Source: Plazaster borealis
Lineage: Eukaryota > Echinodermata > Asteroidea > Forcipulatida > Labidiasteridae
Direction: 5' to 3'
DNA length: 64,000 nucleotides
Assembly (NCBI GenBank): GCA_021014325.1
Contig: CM037466.1
Span: forward strand, 14,906,765 to 14,970,764
Numbering within the stretch: the stretch's first letter is position 1; each line of letters begins with the position of its first letter. Below, piece by piece: positions 37,664-49,334 of the stretch. The notes beneath the pieces were generated by a model, which saw only the letters and a program-made list of their open reading frames with translations, was not told the DNA's origin and did not search any database. The translations under genes and the position numbers were made by a program.

Positions 37664-37707
<44 letters not shown>

Positions 37708-37940
37708 ATTTTTTCCCCATTATATATCTCACTGACATCTGCATACGAACTTCAGCCTTAAAGATGGCGCCGAAATCCAAATTTGGCAAGCTAAAAATAT
37801 TAAATGATAAAACTACGTCTCGACTCGATGGGTTTTACGGTAATTTACGTCAACACATTCTAAAAGTAACATTAACAATGCGGTTGCCTCAAAACATTGT
37901 CCACGCACAGATCCCATATAAGGTCTATTGGTGAAGAGAT
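37269..37940. other. 5' flank of lectin B with a TTG microsatellite
   Basis: The first 330 bp are homologous, inverted, to the 5' flank of lectin C (40200-40559). A (TTG/GTT)n run lies at about 37659-37706. No other gene was supported. Confidence 0.65.
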
Positions 37941-37949
37941 AATGCGTTG

Positions 37950-38135
37950 GGCGCGGCAAGGTTCGCTTTAGACTCGGCACAAGTACGGTTCGCGTCGCAC
38001 CAACTCATCGGTCCGGTTAGCGTTTAAAACAAGACTCGCCCGGCCGTTGCCATCGTCGGGGCAGATATCTGCTACAAAACAGCCATAATGTATACACTCA
38101 AAACAATGAGAAAAATACCAGCGATTTTCACTGCA
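37950..38135 (-). pseudogene. Decayed lectin 5' fragment
   Basis: Read on the minus strand, the signal-peptide and first lectin-domain part can be followed (AGIFLIVLSV, then ICPDDGN, then a frame change into LNANRTDE / WVGATRT). The start codon is changed to GTG, a stop replaces a codon before ICP, and the frame shifts. It ends where the SDR exon copy starts. Confidence 0.7.
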
Positions 38136-38137
38136 TT

Positions 38138-38660
38138 TTTCTCGAGCCAAAGTACGTTGTCAGTAAGATTCTAGATGGGATGCTACTCAGGGAGAAAATG
38201 ACTTGCATCCCCGGCTCCGATTTCTGGACAGTCCTTTTCAAGTATTAAGTCAAGTCATCAGACCTGAATCATAATGCCATCATCTTGGTCATGTTCCCTC
38301 TATCCAATAACAGTAATGGATTAGACCAGACTATTTGTTTTTCTTCCAGACTATTTTTCTTCTTCCAGCCTCGGTTTGGTAACATTGATTTGGATTGGAG
38401 AAAAACCAAGATTGCAACACCATGATAACGGTTTATACGAAAGGCTCTTCGTTTTAAGAAGGGAAAAAAATCCATGCTTTGAAATCTTAAGACTGACTGG
38501 CTGAACAGTGGTTGATGCTAGCCTCGCCCGTCAGCCATTTTGTACCACCTTATATCGGAAACTGGAACTCAATTGGCATCTTGCAAGAACGTAACACGCA
38601 GCGACAGCCTGCCACGCTCGCCATTTTGGGAGTAAAATTGAACGGAATGATAAGCGTGTA
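38138..38660 (+). pseudogene. Copied SDR exon 3 with its downstream intron
   Basis: 38138-38245 repeats SDR exon 3 (20252-20359) almost exactly (CGAGCCAAAGTACGTTGTCA through TGCATCCCCGGCTCCG), then follows intron 3 up to about 20780. The splice acceptor is lost (CTGCATTTTTCTCG in place of CTGCAGGTTTCTCG) and a stop follows soon after, so it is a DNA-level duplicate fragment and not a retrocopy. Confidence 0.85.
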
Positions 38661-38703
38661 AACGCCGCGTCGCCTAAAAATACACACTTATGTAGTTACT
38701 TAA

Positions 38704-39082
38704 AGGCACTGAACACGTTTGGTAATTGTCAAAGACCAGTGTTCTCGCTTTTTGTATCCCAACATATGCATAAAATAACAAACCTGTGAAAATTTGGGCT
38801 CAATTGGTCATCGAAGTTGCAAGAAAATGATGAATGAAAAAACACCCTTTTTGTACAAATTTGTGTGCTTTCAGATAGGAATAAAAGGCTTCTTGCAAGA
38901 AGTGTTTTATTATTTTAGTGAGAAATTACCTCTTTCTCAAAAACTACATTACTTCAGAGGGAGTCGTTTCTCACAATGTTTATTTTTTTGTATATACTAT
39001 CAACAGCTCTCCGTTGCTCGTTACCAAGTAAGTTTTTATGCTAATATATATTTTGAGTAATTACCAAACGTGTACAGTGCCT
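38704..39082 (-). mobile_element. TTAA-type MITE, copy 3 (inverted)
   Basis: Flanked by TTAA at 38700-38703 and 39083-39086. Same family as 14383, 16058 and 46923, in the other orientation. Confidence 0.9.
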
Positions 39083-39558
39083 TTAAAGTTAGCACGATGT
39101 ACCATTTACTTTGCCATGTTGGTATAAATGCTTAGCAGTTTTGTTTTCAACGTTGTGTTTCCCCACATTGTCTCTTGCTAATGCTTCTATTTGTATTTTC
39201 GTTTGCTATTGTTTTATTTATTTTTTAAAGTGGTTTGGCCCCGCATCTTTGCTGAAGCATCACTTCTCGATTAGTATCGGTTTAATGGGTACATTATCTT
39301 CATGGTAACAGATAATTAATAATTGGTAAGGGTTTAAAACCTTCAACAAGCCACGCGCTAACCATAATAATAAGGTGAACCGCATGATGGAGTATTCATA
39401 ACAATATGCGGTAACACCATGTGATCTTACTTCGCTATGAAGGTGATTACCGAATTCAAATAAGATCTTGCCCGGTTATTTAAAACAACCTGGAGACGAA
39501 CTTTAGTTAGAGTTTCTACTTCTGCTCAGCGCTCAGTGAAACGAGTCACTTCTCGTTA

Positions 39559-39948
39559 TTAAAGGGAACGTTGCCTTGGATCGGACGAGTTGGTCAACAA
39601 AAAAGCATTTGTAACCGTTTGTTATAAAATGCATATGGTTAGAAAGACGTTATAAAAGTAGAATACAATGATCCACACAAATATTCCTAGAAATTGCGTG
39701 GTTTTCCTTTTACTTTGTGAACTAACACGGTCGGCCATTTTGTGGAGTCAAAATGTTGACTCCACTAAATGGCCGACCGTGTTTGTTCACGATGTAAAAG
39801 GAAAACCACGCGATTTCGAGACATATTTATGTGGATCATTGTATTCTACTTTTATAACGTCTTTCTTACCATATGCATTTTATAACAAACGGTTACAAAT
39901 GCTTTTGATAGACCAACTCGCCCGATCCAAGGCAACGTGTCCCTTTAA
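39559..39948. mobile_element. Full-length hairpin MITE, 390 bp including TTAA flanks
   Basis: The element is one long palindrome: AGGGAACGTTGCCTTGGATC at the left is mirrored by GATCCAAGGCAACGTGTCCCT at the right, and the mirror symmetry continues through CATTTGTAACCGTTTGTTAT, GTAGAATACAATGATCCACA and GGCCATTTTGTGGAGTCAA to a centre at about 39750. TTAA lies at both borders (39559-39562, 39945-39948). The open frame across it (39668-40066) is a by-product. Confidence 0.9.
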
Positions 39949-40559
39949 CTTCACTGCCGCGTTTTCACTTGCATTTTCAGGTATCGCCAACTCCTTTCAT
40001 AAACCGCCTGATGGTGCGAAAATAACGTACTTATATTATCGTTACCATCTGACCGTGTTAACGTAAATACCGTATAAGACATGAGAATTTTAAAGCAAAT
40101 TCGTATAGGTACTTTTGGAGATGCCAATAAGATATAAAAAGTATTTAAAAACATTTAAAAACACAATTTTATCAAATATATTTGGGTACATCGAATTGCA
40201 TCTTAAAATATTTTTGTTTTTATAATAGTATCATGAACTACGGGTCGGGAAGTGATGTTTCGTCAACAATTATTAATTTTGTTTTAATACCGATGACGAA
40301 AACGACTGCTCCTTTAAATCGTCACGTGTTTTGAGGTCTAATAATCAGTAATCATGCTGAACAATTGGAGTTTTTTGTGGTGTTTTGGGTTTTGCATTGG
40401 CAACTGAAAGATTTTGCTACGTTTAACAGTGTTTAGTACAAAACAGTTTCAAGTTTCATTTGAGAAATCGGTGTCGACTTCGGAGCAGCTGTGACATTTG
40501 GACAGAGAGTGAAACAGAAATTGAGTAAAGTTGCGGACCAAAGGTCGTGTTTTATTACA

Positions 40560-41285
40560 ATGAAAATCTCTGGTGTTTTCCTTCTTGTTCTGGGTGTACA
40601 CTGTGGCATTCAGATGGCAATCTGTCCTCCAGAGTGGCAACGATTTGGTGAGTCTTGTTATTTACTGATAACCAAACTAATGACATGGTTGGAAGCAAAT
40701 CGCACTTGTGCTCAGTTACGAGCAACCCTCGCAGTGCCAAACTCAATGTCCGAGCACAATTATATTTGGGGACGTTACAAAGAGATGATCGGAGCACCTT
40801 CAAATCTGTGGATTGGATGTAATTACATCGAGATGGAGGGAAAGTGGCAACCATGTCCTATTAGAGGAGAGTCCACTGGATTTGAAAACTGGCAACAAAA
40901 CCAACCCGATAATGGTGGAGGAGCCGATTGCGCGGTGATGTCGGAAGGTTTTAACTCACAATGGGACGACCAACCATGTTCTAATCACTGCAGCGCAGTA
41001 TGCGAGCTGCCCGTCAGCAACACCCCGGTATTCTGCCTTCAGACCGGTCCTGATGGCCGCGTTGAGTCCCAGTGTCTGGTCGGTCATGTCATGAAGGAGC
41101 TACGGGCTGATGGTGTGATGTCGTGCGGGAAGGCGTGCCGATCAGAGCCCCGATGTCGCTCCTTCAATCTGCTGAAGGAGCAAGGCTCAGGGAAGATGGT
41201 TTGTCAGCTGAACAACGCGACTCGTCAAGAAGCGACTGAAGGAGATATCGAAGCTAATCAGAATTGTCACCTGTTTGATCTCTAA
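40560..41285 (+). CDS. Secreted C-type lectin with PAN/apple-like domain (lectin C)
   Basis: 241 residues, no intron. Start MKISGVF at 40560, the first Met of a signal peptide (FLLVLGVHCG); an earlier in-frame ATG at 40491 adds a leader with no signal-peptide character. The lectin domain carries NQPDN followed by GGGAD, and WDDQPC. The segment SNHCSAVC contains an extra cysteine not found in A, B or D. The C-terminal PAN-like domain is nearly identical to the others. Unlike A, B and D, its 3' flank has no SINE and does not match theirs beyond the stop codon. Confidence 0.92.
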   Translation: MKISGVFLLVLGVHCGIQMAICPPEWQRFGESCYLLITKLMTWLEANRTCAQLRATLAVPNSMSEHNYIWGRYKEMIGAPSNLWIGCNYIEMEGKWQPCPIRGESTGFENWQQNQPDNGGGADCAVMSEGFNSQWDDQPCSNHCSAVCELPVSNTPVFCLQTGPDGRVESQCLVGHVMKELRADGVMSCGKACRSEPRCRSFNLLKEQGSGKMVCQLNNATRQEATEGDIEANQNCHLFDL

Positions 41286-41289
41286 ATGC

Positions 41290-42790
41290 ATGACGTTTAT
41301 ACGACTTTTATGTAATAAGTTTTATCGTGAACGCATTATCCGATACGTCTTGTATAGTGAGTGAACTTGGAGCGTTCCTCATTATTTGTTCTTCAACTAA
41401 ATCTTAATATTTATCTTTCGTAATTGGTTTTCTATAAAACCTTTTTAACAACGCTTCATAGTCATGTACTTTCTGTCATAAACTTTGACAAATATGGAGG
41501 AAAATGGGGAACCAGAACCCATATTACACCTCCCCCAATTCTCGACTGATAATAATAAATGTATCTTCAAACTGAAAGACAAGGTGATAACTCAAAGAAG
41601 ATATCTAAGATCACCGTTCTCCCGGCTCAGGACAGTTCTGTGGCTTTTTCACAGACTTTTAGCTATCAAGATTGTTACAACCATGCAAATTATCCAGCAC
41701 GCAAAACTGTGTAAAGTGTTGTTGTTGTTGTCGTCATTGTTGTTGTTGTTGCCGTCGTTTGGTTAAACTTTTTTTTTTTTTTTTTTTTTTGGGGGGGGGG
41801 TGTTCTTGGGGGTTCTTCTTCTCTATTTATCGCTGTGAACTAGGTGGACACTCAAGACCATGGCCCAATTAATGGGACTGCTTAAAGAACAAAATGGTAG
41901 CTAAGCGCAATAAAAGGGCAAAATTTCAAAAAACTGAGTGTTAAGCTGAAAATACCGCTTAGCAAGTTTCTTCGCTAAGCAAAAAATGAGTGGGGCACCA
42001 GTTGCAACAACGTAAACTTTATGGAATTTTGGCTGGTAACCAGTTTCTGTTAAGCAAGATTTTTCTGTGCATAGCAAGTTGTTATGGTGACTTGTATCCT
42101 GCTTATTTGTGATTAGTAGAAAGATGCTAAGCATAATTTGCTGCTTTAAGCAGCTTTGTGAAATTATGCCCTGGTTGGAGGACAGCGCAGACGACGCGAA
42201 AGAGGTCGCCGGGTGTTGCTTAGAAATTATTGTTATTTAAAATGTTGATATTCAGTTATTTCCTATAATCAACCCACCCACAAATTTCGAGGGCAAAAAG
42301 CGACACTTTTAAACATTGGTTATTCTAAATGACCTTTTCATAGCTTTCTCTTGTTTTTTAAACACATTGCAATCATTGCGTAAAATTATATACACTTTTT
42401 TTTTGGGGGGGGCGGGGTTTGGGTGTTTGTTTCTGTTTTTGTTCGTTTGTTAATTGTGCTTATTTGTTTGTTTTTTGGGGTGCTGGGATGTTTGTTAGAG
42501 GGGGTGTTGTTGTTTTTGTTTTTTTTTTTGGGGGGGGGGTGTTGGGGTGTTTGTGGCTGTTGTTGTTGTGGGTTTTTTAGTGGTTTTTTTTACTGTTTTG
42601 TTCTGTGTTTTAAAGTTGGACTTATCGTAGTCAAAGCGACTGGTTAAGTTTCATCGAATGGATTTTGATCTCTAAAAATTTTGATCAAAAATAAAATAAA
42701 ATAAAATATTGTTCTCAGTATTACAAAAAAAGACTGTTTTTAATCCGGTTCATTTGTACTCAAGTTCATTGTAATCTAGCTACTCTCCTG
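41290..42790. other. Intergenic with homopolymer runs
   Basis: Poly-T/poly-G runs at 41769-41800, 42398-42416 and 42520-42540, and GTT-rich sequence at 41714-41760. The frames here are low-complexity. The stretch 41900-42150 has TTAAGCAAG/GCTAAGC words also seen in NPHP4 introns (3760-3910, 8960-9000), so probably an old repeat. No gene. Confidence 0.5.
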
Positions 42791-45555
42791 CCCTAAGACT
42801 GAGCCCCCCCCCCCAACAATACAGCGAATTGTGTAGAAATCTCGTCAAATAGCGCCCTCTTTTGAATCAGCTTCCTTCAGCCCGTTGGCTTACGCACGCA
42901 CCAGGGACGAACTCCCTTATGACAACGGCTTCGACAGTGGCTATGGCCGGATCACTAAATATGCCTATTCTATATAATACTAATAATACGCAGTTCTTAT
43001 AGCGCTTTATACTCCCGTTGGGTGTCTCAAAGCGCTCAGTATTTTTCCTATACAAGGTAAGTGGAGTTACGTGTTGAAGTATGAGACCTATTCCTTTGCA
43101 TAGCACCATGTAATGGTTTACAAGGTGCTGTGGCGCAATATGCAGCCAATCAAACCAGGAACACCGGGGCGAACCCCTTCTCTTGACGATAAGTGCACTG
43201 GGTTCTTTTACCAGCACTACACAACACACGGGACCTACGGCTTAACGTCCCATCCGAAGGACGAAGCATGTGGTTAAGTGTCTTGCTTAAGGATAAAGTG
43301 TCACGACTGGGATTCGAACCCACACTCTGCTGATCAGAAACACCAGAGCTTGAGTTCGGTGTTCTTATCCGCTCGGCCACGACACGCCATATACACTGTC
43401 GTTGCTGCCAACGGTCAAAGTCGTAGCCAAAGTCGCTTGAGTTTGAAACGGCTTAACACGAGATAACAATAGGGACGAACCGATACGAAGCTATTTCCAA
43501 TGCTATTTTGATTATGATTAAAATATGGACCTTTTCTTGCCACTTCACCATTTAACAAAACATTGTCTAAATTCAGGCTGGGAAGTTGGTTTGGAAGTTG
43601 GTTTGCCTGCTGCATAATATTTATTTTATTTAATGGCCAATAAAGACATGTTTAAATTAGTTATTACGCAAAAACCGGGAATAAACAGTTGCGTCCATGC
43701 TGTCGTCTTCTTCTGACGGACTCCATGCTACGAGGACGGTGCGTGGGCGGTGCTTGGACCGACTCAGTGTGTGCGTGGACATAATTAAGAATAGCCTCGC
43801 AATCAATAATGGTTATATTGGTAGCACAACAAAGGATCGCATCTTATGAAGGCCTATCGCCTCAGACGTCAAAAGTGTTTCCATCGTAAAGAAAACTCAA
43901 TGAAGCCCAGCATGCTTGCATGGTTTATACTGTAATTTGCAGAGGAGCGCCATTTGGAGATACCAACAAAAAATTATTATGAAGTTATAACAATGAAAGA
44001 AAATTAAGCAACAACATCGCATTTAAGTGATTGAATATTAAAAAGTATTAATGACCAGAATATATAATAAGTAATTATCGAGGTTGAACATACTGCATAG
44101 CCTTAATCTGAAAACTCACTGGTAAAGTTCATATCTGAGTACCAATTTTCCAGAGAAATAGCTCCCTCTGAAAACTCACTGATTATGATGTTCCTACCAG
44201 TACCAATGCCCATTGAACTAGGCCTACTTTTAAAATACTGTCAAAGTTGAGAAAGTAACATTTGAAGACAAGCAAAATCACCAATGTTTATTTCGATTGC
44301 TGCTTACAAACTAATCACTGATAAAACTTAAACAGTTTGTGGTTGACTAGAAAACGGGATCACCGATTTTGATGACATTATTGCTATTATTATTATCATT
44401 ATTAATTTGCTGGTAGGCTTATAGGTCGGGTGGGGGACGGACGCGATATTGCGCAACCTCGAAAGCCGTTAATGTTGGAGCCCGTTAATTTTACTAGAGG
44501 TTGTTCAGACATTCAGAATTTGCACGTTTGTAATATTAGCTCCAATTTACATGATTGTATGAAATCAAGTCCATGACTAAAATCATCTTGTACTGGAGAG
44601 CTTTTACGACTGACAGATTTAATAACGACGGCTAAAATGATAACAAAAACACGTTAACCTGCGTAAACAGAAGCAGACAAGTGGAAAGCAATTTTAATTT
44701 ACTCTTCCAAAACACAAAGAGAACGGTTTGATATTAGAGTCCTAATTGTATGCGAATTTTCGGCCAATTTTGCTGATAGTTGTAGTTCAACTACGCACAG
44801 TTGTGAGTTTTTAAATTTGCATTTCCATGTTTTAATAAATTATTTGAAAGATTTGAAAACCAATTTGAAGAATTTGTGAACAAGATATTGTTCCAAGGGT
44901 CGGAGGATGTAAGGGACACGCTTTGAGGATAGAAACTATCATTAAACAATAATACAATAATTATATAATAATATCCAGTTGCTACCATAAACAGCGCTTG
45001 CATTAAATATGATTTGAATAATCCAACCTGGGTTTACATGACGTCATTTGAGTAGGGCGCCCTCGGCTTGAGGTTAAAAGAAGGTTACTCATTGGCCCAT
45101 TCTGTGCGTCACGTGATCAATTATGCAAATTAGTTGTACATATTGCTGGTCACGTGGGAATATGTAGCCGTGCAAACACTCACCAGTAAATTTTTAACTT
45201 ATATTAAATGAACTTCTAATAATCATTAACGGATTTTTTTTCGTTCAATGTTTTATAAAATGAGAGTTTGTAACCATCTCGTATTCAGAAAAATAGCTTT
45301 TGAAAATTTCAATCAAATGTTCACTGTCAGATTTTGAAGAAAGAAAACCTTAGGTGGGCGATGCATCTTTAAGTATCAATTAGGCGAAATAAACAGGTAG
45401 GCGCAGTTTGATCGTGATATGCATGATACCGTTAATTGCTTGCACGTTTGCACCAGTGGCTACTGTCGAGACTTCAGCAATTGGATGGGATTGCAGTTGT
45501 TATACCTCAGCATACTGAGTTCTGTTATAAACCGAAGAAAGTTGTTGTTATTACA
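42790..45555. repeat. Right arm of the inverted segmental duplication and 5' flank of lectin D
   Basis: Apart from the SINE, this is the inverted counterpart of 24430-28190. Shared words include GTGCAGTAGGCC-free stretches such as AACTCCCTTATGACAACGGC, GGCCTATCGCCTCAGACGTC and ACGGGATCACCGATTTTGAT. It lacks the 1.35-kb transposon of the left arm. No other gene was recognised. Confidence 0.8.
42976..43390 (-). mobile_element. Composite SINE with a tRNA-Leu-like head, inserted in the right duplication arm
   Basis: On the minus strand the head reads GGCGTGTCGTGGCCGAGCGG, then ACTCAAGCTCTGGTG with CAA in the anticodon position, and a B box GGGTTCGAATCCCAG (43308-43322). The body follows (CATCCGAAGGACGAAGC, CAAGGTGCTGTGGCGCA, CAAAGCGCTCAGTATTTTT on the plus strand). 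The left arm of the duplication has no such insertion at the matching place (about 27975). Relatives: 58370-58655 and 58880-59075. Confidence 0.8.
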
Positions 45556-46284
45556 ATGAAAATCACTAGCACTTTCTGTTTTGTTCTAAGTGCACTATGT
45601 GGCTGTTTGCTGGCGGCAATCTGCCCTCCAGAGTGGCAGCGATTTGGTGAGTCTTGTTATTTACTAATAACCAAACAAATGACATGGTTGGAAGCAAATC
45701 GCACTTGTGCTCAGTTACGAGCAATCCTCGCAGTGCCAAACTCAATGTCCGAGCACAATTATATTTGGGGACGTTACAAAGAGATGATCGGAGCACCTTC
45801 AAGTTTGTGGACTGGATGTAATGATATCGAGGTGGAGGGAAAGTGGCAACCATGTCCACTTAGAGGAGAGTCCACTGGATTTGAAAACTGGCAACAATGG
45901 CAACCCGATAATGGTGGAGGATCCGATTGCGCGGTGATGTCGAATGGTTATAACTCACAATGGGACGACAAACCATGTTCTAATCTTTACAGCGCAGTAT
46001 GCGAGCTGCCCGTCACCAACACCCCGGTATTCTGCCTTCAGACCGGTCTCGATGGCCGCGTTGAGTCCCAGTGTCTGGTCGGTCACGTCATGAAGGAGCT
46101 ACGGGCTGATGGTGTGGTGTCGTGCGGAAAGGCGTGCCGATCAGAGCCCCGATGTCGCTCCTTCAATCTGCTGATGAAGCAAGGCTCAGGGAAGATGGTT
46201 TGTCAGCTGAACAACGCGACTCGTCAAGAAGCGACTGAAGCAGATATCGAAGCTAATGAGAAATGTCACCTGTTTGATCTGTAG
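45556..46284 (+). CDS. Secreted C-type lectin with PAN/apple-like domain (lectin D)
   Basis: 242 residues, no intron; start MKITSTF at 45556 (the frame is open to 45436, but the signal peptide starts here). Signal peptide like lectin A. The lectin domain has WQPDN followed by GGGSD and WDDKPC; one residue is extra before TWLEAN compared with A and B. WIGC of the other copies is WTGC here. The PAN-like domain is nearly the same as in the other copies. The 3' flank with the inverted SINE matches A and B. Confidence 0.92.
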   Translation: MKITSTFCFVLSALCGCLLAAICPPEWQRFGESCYLLITKQMTWLEANRTCAQLRAILAVPNSMSEHNYIWGRYKEMIGAPSSLWTGCNDIEVEGKWQPCPLRGESTGFENWQQWQPDNGGGSDCAVMSNGYNSQWDDKPCSNLYSAVCELPVTNTPVFCLQTGLDGRVESQCLVGHVMKELRADGVVSCGKACRSEPRCRSFNLLMKQGSGKMVCQLNNATRQEATEADIEANEKCHLFDL

Positions 46285-46384
46285 GTGGGAAGAATCACCC
46301 TCAGTTCTATGACATTCGTTTCACTTCTAAAATTCTTCATTTATTAATCCAAGGATTCTCAGAAAAGCAAACTTAATCACTAAG

Positions 46385-46578
46385 CTAACCAATTACCCCA
46401 TGGAGAGAAGACAAAGGAAGTTTCAGTTTTAGATGTTGGAGAATTATTCCAGGAAAAACCAGCGCAATCAAGTATGGCACGGACAACCCAAACCACATAG
46501 TGCCCCCTGTGGGACTCGAACCGGGGTCCTAGAGGTGGAAGGCGAGGAAAGATAGTAAAATCGCCCCAACCGGCCGCT
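46385..46578 (-). mobile_element. tRNA-derived SINE downstream of lectin D
   Basis: Reverse complement of the copies at 23409 and 36248, with B box GGTTCGAGTCCCAC. It lies at the same distance from the lectin stop codon. Confidence 0.75.
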
Positions 46579-46922
46579 GTATACAAAATATAAAGTAAGC
46601 TATTTCCTAAGATCTCAGAATTTACAAACTTGTCACAGATTTTCTCGAGCCTACAAGTCTTTCATTGAACTAAATGACGTTCAACTTGAAATCTGATCAC
46701 AAATCATCAGGGAAGACAATCTATGCTGGAGTCGTTTCTTGGATGACACATTTATTCATTTCTCTGTGTAGCAAAAAAAATCAACAACAACAATAACTTT
46801 GTGAAACATGAACTGTTTTATTTTACAATTTGTGGTTGACCATTCTTGAGTGTTAACACTAATATGTTTAATATTAATTAATATAGCAGCCTCTTCAAAG
46901 TAGCAAGCAGAAAGGTGATTAA

Positions 46923-47295
46923 AGGCACTGTACACGTTTGGTAATTACTCAAAATATATATTAGCATAAAAACTGACCTGGTAACGAGCAACAGAGAGCT
47001 GTTGATAGTATAAAACATTGTGAGAAACGACTCCCTCCGAAGTAACGTAGTTTTTGAGAAAGAGGTAATTTCTCACTAAAATATTTAATAAAAAACTTCT
47101 TGCAAGAAGCCTTTTATTCCTAACTGAAAGCACACAAATATTTACGGCAAGGGTGTATTTTCTTTCATCATTTTCTTGCAACTTCGATGACCAGTTGAGC
47201 CCAAATTTTCACAGGCTTGTTATTTTGTGCATAATGTCGGGATACACCAAGTGAGAACACTGGTCTTTGACAATTTCCAAACGTGTTCAGTGCCT
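46923..47295 (+). mobile_element. TTAA-type MITE, copy 4, at the end of the duplication arm
   Basis: TTAA at 46919-46922 and 47296-47299. The inverted match to the left arm (which stops at about 23083) ends at this element, so the duplication breakpoint coincides with it. Confidence 0.88.
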
Positions 47296-47299
47296 TTAA

Positions 47300-49330
47300 T
47301 AGCCAGCCACGACTCCGGCCACATTGTTAGGCTCAGTATGCCGCGTGACCTCAGTTTGTTTGAAATAACCACGAATTGTGGAATATTTGGGAGTTATCGT
47401 AGCGGGCGTTGAAATACCTTTCTCGTAATTAATGGAGTCATTATTACTAATACTCATTATACGAACGAGGACATAGTTTTGTTCTTAGCAAATGGAGTTG
47501 GAGTTGCGGCGGAGTGGGGGGGGGGGTTGAGGTGATTACAAATAATCGGTAAGGACACTACCATTATTGTTAACGATCTTTAATTTACTAATTTCCACAA
47601 TTTTTACAAGACCCCATTAATTCATAATTACACAATTGCTTGTCTCTAATGGGCACTCTGGGCAGTGGCATTGAACAACTTTGCTATTAGCTCAATTGAT
47701 TTCCATGGCAACAAATGGCGCCATTGTTGAGTTCTCCGAGTGAACAGGTCATCGTAAAGATATGCATTGCTTTCAATGTCAACCCCCCGAACAAACAAAC
47801 AAACAAACACACGAAACGTATACGATACCTTTAAAAATCTATATTTAGGGTGCTGTACCGATGCGTAATGTACAGTTTCCCTTCCTTCTAAAAACGGTGG
47901 TTTTATCGGTCACTCTATAGAAAACAAAAACGTATGGGCGGCTTTTGATTGTAACAATTAATGTACATCTTGGTTGACGCAAATCCGCCTTTTTAATAAA
48001 GCATTTTAAATTTGTTTTCATGAAGCATGATACCTTTTTGTTTTGGTTATGTTTTAATTGCCAAAGAAGGGCCTCTTAATTTAAATTTACATAGCCAACT
48101 CAAGCTCACTGAGCCAAGCGTCACTGTCAACTTCTTAATGTGGTCGTGCTTGACCTATTAAGGCGTGGTCCCTGCAAAGCCGCGTTTCTTCGACATCCAC
48201 AGATCATCCCCCCAAAAAATCACAAAGAGAAAGCCCAAAATATGGTAAAACAAAAGGTAAAAAGTCCAAAAAGCACATAAATACATTCAAATGAAGTAGG
48301 TGTGTTCTTTTAACTTATTTACGTTGATATTCGACGAGTTCATGTAACTTTCTTTATCGAGTCAATCACTGTAAACATTACTGGGTTATTTTGAGCAACC
48401 TTTAATTCTAGTTTGTGTTCACCCTTTAGTGATAATTGTAAATAAATAAATAAATTTCTTGATTTATTGTTAATGTAAACATTTGGTTTCATCCGTTTTC
48501 CCTTTTCCCTGGTTTCCACTTTTTATAATTCTGGTTATTCTCATACGTTTCTATTTCGTCTGCCGTGCGCACCAGCTAGTTCGAGGGCTTATGCTTTTGT
48601 GGCTGGCCGTACGTAACAGTGAGCGCAATAATACCAGTGATGTGGGTAATTGACAGCAAAATTAAATTGGTATCGTACCATTCATTCTTGCATTTTTTTC
48701 AATCTCATTTTTGGGGTGGGGGGAAGGGTTCTTAGCAAGGTAGAGACAGGGAAAAGACATAAATTGGTGGGGGGGGAGGGTGGCAAAGACATAATGGGGG
48801 GGTATTTAATGTATTATTGTAACATTCATTTTTGCATTTTTCAATCTCATTTTTGGGTGGGGGGGGGCAAGTGTTCTTAGCAGGTTAGAGTTGTGCCTTT
48901 AGAACTGATTTGCGTAACCCTCTGTTGATTTAGAGATGAAACTGCAGTTCTTAGGTGATGGTACGCCAAAGAGGCATGTAATCAGGTAACGACAATCAAT
49001 CCAAGTTTTTGTACCCAAGATATGTATTCAAATACAAAATCTTAACTTGAGGAACTATCAAGAGACCGGAGGTGGAAATTTGACGACCCAACTTTTAAAC
49101 AATTGTTTAGCGTCCATTTTTTTTCTAGGGTTCTCATTTTCGAACGCTCCTATTTTCGGCTTCCAACCACATTAAAAAGAAATAATTTCCTACCGCCAAC
49201 CTTTTTTCAAAGACCCCTAGAAAGAAAAATACCAATATCAAAAACAAGTAATGTTACCGTTGTTGTTCAAACAGTTAAAAACATTGCGCGTTACACCAAT
49301 TGGTACGGAAAATAATACAAGGCACTGGTT
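47300..49330. other. Intergenic, no supported gene
   Basis: AT-rich. A MITE end remnant (AACGTATACGATACCTTTAA) is at about 47815. A direct repeat with AATCTCATTTTTGGG and GTTCTTAGCA occurs at 48700-48735 and 48843-48885, with G runs. Nothing coding was recognised. Confidence 0.5.
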
Positions 49331-49334
49331 TGAT

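Noticed and set aside
39668..40066. 132-codon frame
   Set aside because: It runs across the 390-bp hairpin MITE.
42423..42647. Cys/Gly/Phe-rich small frame
   Set aside because: Translation of T/G homopolymer-rich DNA.
43305..43389. Possible tRNA-Leu(CAA) gene on the minus strand
   Set aside because: Good A and B boxes, but it is the head of a composite SINE with further copies near 58572, and it is absent from the duplicate arm.
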